From Cristatella mucedo (lineage: Eukaryota > Bryozoa > Phylactolaemata > Cristatellidae): a stretch of 64,000 nt of DNA. The first letter of the stretch is position 1; each line of letters starts with the position of its first letter. This document shows positions 56,611-64,000 of the stretch, piece by piece. Below the pieces are notes generated by a model, which worked only from the letters and a program-made list of their open reading frames with translations, searched no databases and was not told where the DNA came from. Location of the stretch: assembly GCA_009760855.2 (NCBI GenBank), contig WPIO01000015.1, forward strand, positions 2,444,001 through 2,508,000. Direction: 5' to 3'. Position numbers and translations under genes: made by a program.

Positions 56611-58743
56611 AGTTAAAGCTAGATGTTGCCCTGCATAATAAAAAATAAAGCTTTGCTCGGGTAAAAGCTCACGCCTGTCGGTGCGAGGGTCTGCCGAGCG
56701 AAAAAGCCCGTCGCCGGCTGCCGTGGCGCGCACGACGATTACGAGCCTCGCTCGGCATTCTACACGGTACGCCTGAGCCGGAAGTGCCGCTTCCGCCCTG
56801 TTTAGAATGCCCGCGCTTCCGGCGGCTGGCGCGCGGGAAGAGCCGAGGCCGAGAGCCGGCGACGCAGGGATTCGCACGCGCGATACTCTCGCGGTCGCTC
56901 GGCTGCGAAGGCCACAACTGCTTCGTCAGCGTCGTCGCGACTTCTTTTCCAGTATCCCAAGATCGAAACGCTCGGTCTGCCCGAGTTCGACGTGAACCAC
57001 GAGAAAGACCCGTACCTGCTCAAGCTGCGAAGCAAGACTCTCGACGTCGGTAAGGGTTCGCCGGCGCCGCCGCTGCCAAGTGCCGAAGGTGACCTAAGCG
57101 CGAGGAGCGTCCTTTGTCCGATTTTCCTCGCACGAGCGGCGCCGGCGCCGCCGAACTGTACGATACTGCGAAAGGGTCCCCCAAAGCGCGTCGAAAAAAG
57201 TTCTCAGCGCGTCGAGCGGCGCTGGCTTTCGCAGCGCCGCTCGACGCGCTGCGAACTGCGGAAAACTTGAAAAGAGCCAAGAGGACAAATCTCCTTTCCA
57301 TCAAATGTAAAGCGCCTAGAATAAGATTGAGTTCTCTGAGGGCGCTTTATCGAGTATTATTAATGTTATTGTTATTCTATGGAGGGATGCGACAAGGCGA
57401 AGCTGAAATAATAATTTCACTTTGAAGAACACTGTATCGCTGGTTTGGCCCAGCGGTTAAGATGCTCGCCCCGTCCGACCGAGGTCTGGCTGAGATGATG
57501 GGCTCTAGCCAGGTGGCACAGGTGAAGCGCCTGAATAGAGATTAAGTTCTCTTATGGCGCCACACAAATGATTTATCTTTTTTACGTTCATGGTACATGT
57601 GCAGCACATTGTTACGACCGGCGGCGCTACTTCCGCACTCACTCGGCAGCACTCAGCTGCTGACCCATGCCCAATGTCTATCGTTTTTCCCACAAGTTTG
57701 TGTGCAAACTCGGAACCCCGGAAGTCCGACTCTGTGCATGCTGGGCCGCCAGCGTTGCCGAGCTGATTTGGTCCAGCGGTTAAGGTGCTCGCACCCGACC
57801 AAGGTCTGGCTGAGGTCGTGGGCTCGAGCCCGGTGGCACAGGCGAAGCGCCTGAATAGAGATTAAGCTCTCTTGTGGCGCTACACAAATGAATTATCTTT
57901 TTTACGTTCACGGTATATGTGCAGCACATTGTTACGACACGCCGCGCAGTTGACATTAAACAGACCTGGGCCACGGCTCTGCCTGACCGCCATACTTCAT
58001 GCGCATGTCAAGCAGCTTCGCAGTCAAATTTAAATGAAATTGCGGAAGTAGATTAATAATGACTTGCTATTTCAGTTGCTAGCGCATGCCTCCCCGAGAG
58101 CAGCACCTTTGGAAAAGGCCGGATCCTTTTTATTTTTACTAAAAACAGCACCGAACGGTACTCAAGAGTTAGCTAGCAAAAGTGGCGCTAGCTCAAAACA
58201 CGCACTATCTCAGTTACAAGTGTGTCTTATTAATTCACTCGGGGCACTTGCAAGCTCATTTCATTTCGCGCCTTCCTAATAACACCCATAAAGCGAACTG
58301 ACCACGCCCGCAGGTATCGTCGCCACCCTCGCATTGCCCTCCGCGACGTTCTGGGAGCGGGTTCACCCGTCAAGCGTAGACCGGCATCGGCGAGACAAAC
58401 CGAAGAACGAGCGCTCCTCCGCCGCCCGCCGCCGCTCCAGCGCGTTTCCCCTATCGACGCTGCAGTGCACGGACTTCCGAAGGAGACGCACAACGAGAGG
58501 TTTGGACATCAGATGGGCGACGACCTGCTGCCGCCGCAGCCGAGCTGGGCAGCCGAGCTGCTGCTGCCGAAAGACCAGTACCCGATCAAGTCGCAGGCGA
58601 CGACACGCCACCGGCCGATGTACAGGTCAGCGCACAGTGCTTTCCTGAGCCGCGTCGAGGAGCGGCTCGCCGCCCAGTGGGAGCGGGAAAAGGAGGACAC
58701 GAGACGGTCGAGCCGCGAGCCCAAAGCGAGGCTCCGGCCGTGA
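54055..58743 (+). CDS. Uncharacterised protein gene, at least 3 exons, incomplete model
   Basis: I do not recognise the family. Exon 1 (54055-54531) and exon 2 (56953-57049) join in phase 0 with good splice sites. A terminal exon from about 58314 stops at 58743. The predicted protein is about 335 residues, basic and rich in Pro, Arg and aromatic residues, with no signal peptide, membrane span or catalytic motif. Short phrases such as LPWSGTAFDWHS, YEAWDRPAPDL, LLKLRSKTLDV and RHRPMYRSAHSAF look selected, because each stays open in one frame and ends at canonical splice sites. Exon 2 leaves one extra base and exon 3 needs two, so a short exon of length 3n+1 is probably missing between 57050 and 58313. 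The style recalls small axonemal or microtubule-associated proteins, but this is only an impression. Confidence 0.6.
55434..56029 (-). mobile_element. R2-like LINE fragment: restriction-like endonuclease C-terminus
   Basis: On the - strand, KPDLV...DLVIADVTVPFD is the PD-(D/E)xK-type core of site-specific LINEs. A downstream ARNKSVKYA block follows, and after a one-frame shift near 55665 comes PFVVGALGSWWPDNE with TALRR and AITGSEAMW. This order is typical of R2/NeSL-type RLE domains. It is distinct from the APE-type LINEs elsewhere here. It is broken by the frameshift and lacks an RT. Confidence 0.7.
56410..56612. repeat. (CA)n / (TA)n / (TG)n microsatellite
   Basis: CA, TA and TG runs form a partly self-complementary block of about 200 bp. 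Confidence 0.95.
56953..57049 (+). CDS. Unknown gene, exon 2
   Basis: The acceptor CTTTTCCAG ends at 56952 after a pyrimidine-rich run and the donor is GTAAGG at 57050. It encodes IETLGLPEFDV and KDPYLLKLRSKTLDV, in phase with exon 1. Confidence 0.65.
57205..57251. repeat. Perfect 20-bp inverted repeat, 7-nt loop
   Basis: Arm cagcgcgtcgagcggcgctg (57205-57224) and its exact reverse complement (57232-57251) flank gctttcg. Confidence 0.95.
57290..57375 (+). mobile_element. LINE family A tail
   Basis: tccatcaaatgtaaagcgcc, aagattgagttctctgaggg, cgctttatcg and ATT-rich end. Confidence 0.7.
57437..57578 (+). repeat. SINE family 2 copy
   Basis: tggtttggcccagcggttaa head, gggctctagccaggtgg weakened B box, tail agattaagttctcttatgg. 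Confidence 0.75.
57763..57900 (+). repeat. SINE family 2 copy (best preserved)
   Basis: gatttggtccagcggttaag, gtgggctcgagcccggtgg B box, tail agattaagctctcttgtgg, end aaatgaatta. Confidence 0.8.
58314..58743 (+). CDS. Unknown gene, terminal exon
   Basis: The likely acceptor is CCCGCAG at 58313. The frame running through YRRHPRIALRDV, QYPIKSQATTRHRPM and FLSRVEERLAAQWERE ends at TGA 58741-58743. It does not match the phase left by exon 2, so the junction is unresolved. Confidence 0.55.
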
Positions 58744-60386
58744 CCGCAGCCGCCGCGGCTCGACGCCCGCACCAGCAACGCTCCGCCGCCTCTGGCACAG
58801 CTGTGGGCGGCGCCAGTCGCCGCTTGACAAGGCGACGATGCCGAGCTAACTGCGTCAGTTTTCCAGCTGGCAGCAAGGCTACGGTTGGCTGTGCGTACAC
58901 GATACCGGCCTCCGAGAGCGAGTGACAATCCAGGAGGAGGAGAGGGACTTCCGCATCCGCCTCACCCTCGTCGACTGATCGAGAGTGTCCTTTCACTGAC
59001 GACCCTGCACGGGAGCGAGCGAGCGAGCTCGGGGTCGTCGCGGGCGCCTGCGATCAGCCGTTGCGCCTGCCAAAAAACAATGCAAATGCTCGATAGCTCG
59101 GAGAGCGCGGTTCGGTTCAGTCGAACGCTGCCGAAGCCTAGCCCAGGCAGCGAGAGCGCTCGCCGCAGGCTTCCCCGTTCGCTCTTTCCGTGCGAGCTGC
59201 GCTCACCTTCCGGCCACCGAATTTCAAAAGTGGCCGCGCCTCCGAAAGACTTGTCTCGTTGAATGCGACCACGGCCGTCGTGCGTTCTGTCCGAAGACGT
59301 AGCATTTCGCCTCTGGACGGTGGGATGGCGGCTTGAGAGAAAAAACCGCGAAGCAGCGTTGCTCTCACACTCCGTCGGCTCGGGCTCCAGGGCTCCACCT
59401 GAGCTCTGCGATGGTATCGCTTGCCACAAGTGAGAGCGTTCCAACATTTCGCGAACCTTAACGACCCCTTCGGAAGCGGGCTCGGAGGTCGGAGTTGCAC
59501 CTACGCAAGCAACATTCCCTTAGTAGCCCGTCGCCCCGTCGCTGTTGACGATTCGATGTGGGTGAAACTTGAGCTGCAAATCCGGAAAAGCATTGAGCAG
59601 CTTTTTGCAATAGAAAGTAGTAATAAGGTCGATTCTTCTCTCAACAGCCGGACGCGAGTCCGAATCTTCACGCTTGTCCGGTGAAAACTTTCGGAAGCAC
59701 GATACATACTCAGATAGACGGATTGCGTTTTCGAAGCAGCGAAGTCAGCACGTCATCGAGGTTGCTAAGTGCGCATTCGCAGAAAATCAAAAGAATTTAG
59801 TAATTTAGTCTGGGTGTAAAGTCAGCTCACGGCTCGATCACGGCTCAACCGACTCGACCCGCGCTTCGCAGCAGTCAAGCAACAATCAAGGGGCGGGGTT
59901 TGTCATTGACGAGGTCTATACACAGGCGGCTGTGTGCCACCGAACACTTCGAGGGCTTCGAGTTCGCTATACAAAACACTCCAGCGCCACACACACACAC
60001 ATAGTCCTTGTGGCTACGTGCAGCTACAGTTGGAGATACGTTACATTACGTCTAGCCCTTGTGTGCGCATAAATCATTGTACGAAGCGGCAGCAGACTCA
60101 ATCTTAAGACAGCGGAGAGGTCAACCACTTTTTTTTAGAGTGGTTCATAAAACAAACAGTCAATGTCAGTTTGATAGAAGGCAGCTGCTTTGAGCTGAGG
60201 CCCCTGAAGGCGAATACTTCCGGCCGAAGCATCCATCGCCCTCGAGCTCATGATGGCTTTGCCTTAGTCGATGCCAGAGAGGGAGCAGCAGCAGCAGGCG
60301 GCCGAGAGTCCGCCTGCTGCTGCTCAGCTATTAATCAAACCAGCATTGCCTTCATTCTGGTTAGTGCAAGCCGATCTACAGATAGA
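58744..60386. other. Downstream of the unknown gene; unassigned
   Basis: GC-rich to about 59500 with overlapping frames on both strands and no recognised domain. It contains the CTG/CAG hairpin at 60287-60324. Confidence 0.35.
60287..60324. repeat. Perfect 15-bp inverted repeat of CAG/CTG units
   Basis: Arms agcagcagcaggcgg (60287-60301) and exact reverse complement (60310-60324) flank ccgagagt. Confidence 0.9.
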
Positions 60387-60389
60387 CAC

Positions 60390-60720
60390 TGAGATTGATC
60401 GTAACAATAAAAACAAATTTATTTTTGTGTATTGCCTTTAGAGAATAGGAGGCATATCGACTGACCAGTGAAAAGAATACGCGGCGCAATCGCAGCATGC
60501 ATAAGCGTATAAGACACGATTAACGAGGATGGGCAGAGCTAATGCTATGGGTGAGAAACACTGGGTCTCAGCTTTATTTTTTAACTGTCTTTAAAGTCAG
60601 GTAATGAATGTCGCGATGTCGTTCACTTGCGAGTTCCTGGCTTGAATGAGTAGGAACTGGCCGTATGATCTGCGAAAGATTTGAGGTAGGTAAGCTGCAC
60701 AATTAATTGACCCGAGTAAG
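60390..60720 (-). mobile_element. Decayed LINE 3' fragment
   Basis: gaatgtcgcgatgtcg, gcgagttcctggcttgaatg and gtatgatctgcgaaagattt follow the order of the family A RT C-terminal block in reverse. The tail is weak. Confidence 0.45.
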
Positions 60721-60889
60721 AACAGCAGGTGGTTTAAGGGGAAGCAAGTACTTCAGACAGAGCTCGAAAGGACACAGACAAATAGCTTAAATCTTTAACA
60801 GATAAACATGTTATAGATTGACAAGTTAAACAGACTCCAGCCGTTGAGAGAAGTTCTCTCCGTGGGATCTTGGGGTTTTTCTTCGATAC

Positions 60890-61135
60890 CACAACAAGCT
60901 ATTCCGAAATATAGCTTAAAACGCACCTGTTTGTTATAGCATTTTGTGGGTCTTTCTGGGTCCGGGCGATTCGTCCTTCGTGTGTATTTATCTGCTTACA
61001 TTATGCCTGCAGCTTGCGGACGTTACCACCAAACGTTTGGTAATGCTTTATATGCAGCATAATATAAAGTGCCTAGAGAGAGAGATTCAGTTCTCTGAAG
61101 GTGTTATACAAATTCATTATTGTTATTATTTTTAC
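60890..61135 (+). mobile_element. LINE family A 3' fragment
   Basis: aaaacgcacctgtttgttat, agcattttgtgggtctttct, then agagattcagttctctgaag and an ATT end. Confidence 0.65.
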
Positions 61136-62390
61136 GAAAACGTCGATGCAGCGCCTCCTTGGCGACCTCTACTAATCACCTAAGAAGGCTGCTTAATTTA
61201 GCTTTAGACTTAATCCTGCGAGGTTGCCCTCAAGCTAGAAGCTACTCGTGCTATTCGTGCAGACGAAATTTCTCGATAGACGTGCGCTCAACAACCGATT
61301 CTGATTCTGACTCATTTTTGAGCATACTCAATATAAGGCCAAACCAGGCAAAAGCGTTGCTACGACGGGCGGCCAAAGATATAGGGCCTCGCTCCGACAT
61401 CGAGGGTCCAGGGCGAGATTCCGGCCAAGCTTCGCGATCAGAATACACCCTCGTAAACGTGGCTCCGTACCTCTAAAATCTAGCCTCGCTAGTCGAAGGT
61501 CGCCGGCAAAACTCCAGAGGGGGCGGAACGATTCTACATTTCGTAGTCATATCAAGGACTGCGATATCTCACAAGGCTGTGCTAGCATGATGAACTCCTG
61601 CTGACAATTGTTTGGATACAGTTCGATCTTAAATATGCCCATTGCTTTTATCTCGACGTGCATTTAAAAAAATCCAAGTGCTACGGTAGAATTATAAATG
61701 AATAACGGCATCTCGAGACAGGCAATTTGTCATGACAAATCGCAGATGGAACTTCAAGCCTTCTTGTACATTTAATCTGAGGCGTTAAAATTCTAGCTTA
61801 ACTTTGATTGGACCCAACGTTTCACGTACAGGGAGGTTCTTTCAGACGATAGACGAAAGCAGACGAGAGCTGCGATTTCCCACGCCCCCACATAATCTCA
61901 TCAAAGTCAGCTTCTGCTAAAATAGAAGTTTTCTCTTGGAACTTTTCTGCTCCTGATATTAATGTGGCATAATATCCAGTCTCTCGTAGAAAAGCAATAG
62001 TCTGGCGAACCTGGTTAAATTGTTAAGTGTGCCAACTTTCACCAATTTCACCTAGATTCAACATTGCAAAACTTCTGACTTGCTTAGATAAGGACAGCGA
62101 AGCCGGAGACTGGTCCATGCGATCGTGGAATCTCGGATGCTCCCCGGCTCTCCCTGCCTATGCCATAAAACACTTAAAGTTGCTGCCAAAATTTTCAAAT
62201 AGGCTATCGTCTATCGCGAGCCCCCAGCTGCCGCATTGCGCCAGTTTTTTTCTATCAGCACTGGCTGCCAATCGAGCAGCTCGTTGACATCGGAACTCCG
62301 TCCCTCGCTTTTGGCTTCCTCCATTATCTTGTTCAGGCCTTGAACTATCTGAGTTAGTCTTACTTCGGTCCTCCGGTCGCACCACCCGCC
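61136..62390. other. Unassigned
   Basis: No gene or repeat family was recognised. Confidence 0.3.
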
Positions 62391-62437
62391 CTGCTGAGAC
62401 GCTGGTCGATTGTTTGTGCACATGACTAACTTGAAAT
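62391..62437. repeat. Direct repeat flanking a LINE insertion (left)
   Basis: ctgctgagacgctggtcgat... matches 62773-62819 over 47 bp with three differences. Confidence 0.85.
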
Positions 62438-62772
62438 AATAATAATAATAATAATAATATTGCACTTGATAAAGCGCCCTCAGAGAACTTAATCTCTTTC
62501 TAGGCGCTTTACATTTGCTGCAAAGTGATATGCAATAGAATAGTAAGTAAAATCATGCTTGAAAAACAAACAAAATAAATAATATGGTTAGGGGTGACAT
62601 GCACAGGGTCAGCATGCAAATGTGCTTAGTGGCAGCATGCACAGTGTCAGCACGCATAAGCACATCAAGGACGAATCACAGGGACCCACTAAATGCTGTC
62701 CTAAATAGGTGTGTTTTCAAGTTCCTTTTAAATGTGGTTAGGTCAGGGGATGTTCTGAAATCTCTCAGAGAG
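62438..62772 (-). mobile_element. Recent 5'-truncated LINE family A insertion
   Basis: An (AAT)n tail sits against the left direct repeat. The conserved tail (tttacatttgctgcaaagtg in reverse) and the block up to tcaggggatgttctgaaatc follow, and the body ends at the right direct repeat. Good conservation suggests it is young. Confidence 0.85.
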
Positions 62773-62819
62773 CTGCTGAGACGCTGGTCGATTGTTTGTG
62801 CGCACGCCTAACTTGAAAT
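62773..62819. repeat. Direct repeat flanking a LINE insertion (right)
   Basis: The partner of 62391-62437. The first 29 bases are identical. Confidence 0.85.
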
Positions 62820-62839
62820 GAATCTCAGAGATCATCTGC

Positions 62840-63350
62840 TTAGACCAGCTCGAGCCTGTGCTCACCGCTTACTGCGCTCCCAGTGCTGCCTGGAACTCAC
62901 TACACACTGACGTCCATCGCCCGTTATCTCCTGATTTGAAGACGTACCAAAAAAAAGCTAGAAACCTACTCGCTGTTTTCCACCTACGCTCCATCAGAGG
63001 GAATTTCCATATGAGTGCATTTACATTACAAAACTGTGCCCGTCGTGTCTATGAGCAAGAGCGGTGTGCTTCTTTTGATGTGAGGACCAGTGAATGCGAC
63101 TTTTTTCTGTGTCTCTTGCGTGTTTACGTGTGGCGACTCAGTGCATGTTACTAATCAGAGGTCCTACAAACCATTGGTCCGCAATATCTCTTATGAGATT
63201 TTGCATGCTGGCCTAAGCATAAGCAGCTTGTTCGCTTTTGCATACTTGTACACGTTCAAGCACGATTCACATGTCAGCAACACTCGGCTATCGCTTCTCT
63301 CGCAGAGTTGTAAAGCGCCAAGATAGAAATGTAGTTATGTTAGTGTGTTA
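62840..63350 (+). mobile_element. LINE 3' fragment
   Basis: AAWNSLHTDV and LSPDLKTYQKKARNLL are the RT C-terminal signature in + orientation. The tail ttgtaaagcgccaagataga is at 63307-63326. Confidence 0.65.
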
Positions 63351-63450
63351 AGAAGCGACACATCATTACTGTTTCTAAGATTCATGAACTATGCATTAAC
63401 AAAAGAAAAGCACCCCGTAGCCGCCTCGGTGGCTGGAACCGCCAGGTCAG

Positions 63451-64000
63451 ATGCCGCTCGTTGGGCGGGAACTGCGAGCTGAGTACCCGTTTGGTATTCC
63501 TAGCATTGTCTCCAACGGCTCAGCACGCTCACCCACATGGGTCACTGTAAATCTCTCTAACTTAGTGGTCATCAGGCCTGTTGCAACTCCGTCGGCCAGA
63601 CTTAACGCTTGCCTTTGGAATCCTCGCTCAATGTGCAATAAACCTCTGGTAATAAGCGACCTTATTTCTGAAAATGGTATCGACCTGCTCGCCCTAACTG
63701 AAACTTGGCTAAAATCGATAAACTGCCCGACAATTAAAGACGCTACCCTATGTGGTTTCTCGTTCTTTCACACCCCTAGATCAATCAAAACTGGATGTGG
63801 AGTTGCTATTATCGGGCGCTCGAAATTCAACTTGAAGCCAGTTGCAGTACCTTCGAAGCAGTGTTTTGAATCAATTGTTTTGATCTCATCCGAAAAGAAG
63901 CTACTGATAGTGGCAGTAGTCTTATCGCCCACCAGGTACCAAATCCTCCTTTATCTCAGATTTCTCCGATCTCATTTCGATTCTGTATGCAAGAAATCGA
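63451..64000 (+). mobile_element. LINE APE-type endonuclease domain, runs off the window
   Basis: The frame from 63451 reads without a stop to the end. It contains LNACLWNPRSMCNKPL, LISENGIDLLALTETWL and GCGVAIIGR, the conserved N, E (TETWL) and GG-type motifs of the APE endonuclease of CR1/L2 LINEs. After IVAV the family motif YRPPG appears in the next frame (about 63925), so a one-base frameshift is likely. RT would lie beyond 64000. Confidence 0.8.

Larger units (their letters stand above)
54532..56952. other. Intron 1 of the unknown gene
   Basis: It hosts the restriction-like-endonuclease LINE fragment (55434-56029, -) and the CA/TA/TG microsatellite (56410-56612). Confidence 0.5.

Noticed and set aside
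56377-56877. 166-codon - strand frame with His-Thr and Tyr-Ile repeats
   Set aside because: It is a translation of the CA/TA microsatellite.
57763-57840. Possible functional tRNA gene
   Set aside because: The tRNA-like head continues into the family 2 SINE body, and a near copy occurs 325 bp upstream.

Overview
The window is nuclear DNA from an animal. It has spliceosomal introns with GT..AG borders, tRNA-derived SINEs, many 5'-truncated non-LTR retrotransposons, and metazoan gene families. I cannot place the species. The repeat content and the patchy CpG content suggest an invertebrate.

Two genes are clear and one is probable. (1) On the + strand, 17073-30993, a 13-exon gene encodes a FYVE-type myotubularin phosphatase (MTMR3/MTMR4 class). 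The exons join in one frame to a predicted 935-residue protein with PH-GRAM, an active CX5R phosphatase, a coiled coil and a C-terminal FYVE finger. (2) On the - strand, 39737-31385, four exons encode the spliceosomal core protein SmB (SNRPB), predicted at 244 residues. Its first coding exon appears to hold only the ATG. The two genes converge tail to tail, with stop codons about 390 bp apart. (3) On the + strand, 54055-58743, a GC-rich gene of unknown function has at least three exons. One small exon seems to be missing from my model.

Most of the rest is repeats. A CR1/L2-like LINE family is present in dozens of 3'-end fragments on both strands. Its last ~60 bp form a conserved tail ending in (ATT)n. 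Larger copies show recognisable reverse transcriptase (47.4-48.9 kb, 50.4-51.1 kb, 52.7-53.4 kb) and endonuclease (63.45 kb to the window end). Two tRNA-derived SINE families occur, and one carries the LINE's 3' tail, so it probably borrows the LINE's machinery. A separate LINE with a restriction-like endonuclease (R2-type) lies in the first intron of gene 3. Two diverged LTR-like repeats with TATA boxes lie at 1.25-3.5 kb.

The layout is: 0-5.3 kb CpG-rich repeats; 5.6-39.7 kb a CpG-poor block holding the MTMR and SmB genes; 39.7-64 kb CpG-rich sequence with gene 3 and TEs. Copies of the same repeat carry CpG outside the block and mostly TpG/CpA inside it, as expected from mosaic (gene-body) methylation. 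Other notable points are four perfect 15-20 bp hairpins (one on a splice acceptor of the MTMR gene), two stop-free introns of length 3n in the phosphatase domain, a U2 snRNA 5'-end fragment, and a LINE insertion flanked by ~47 bp direct repeats.
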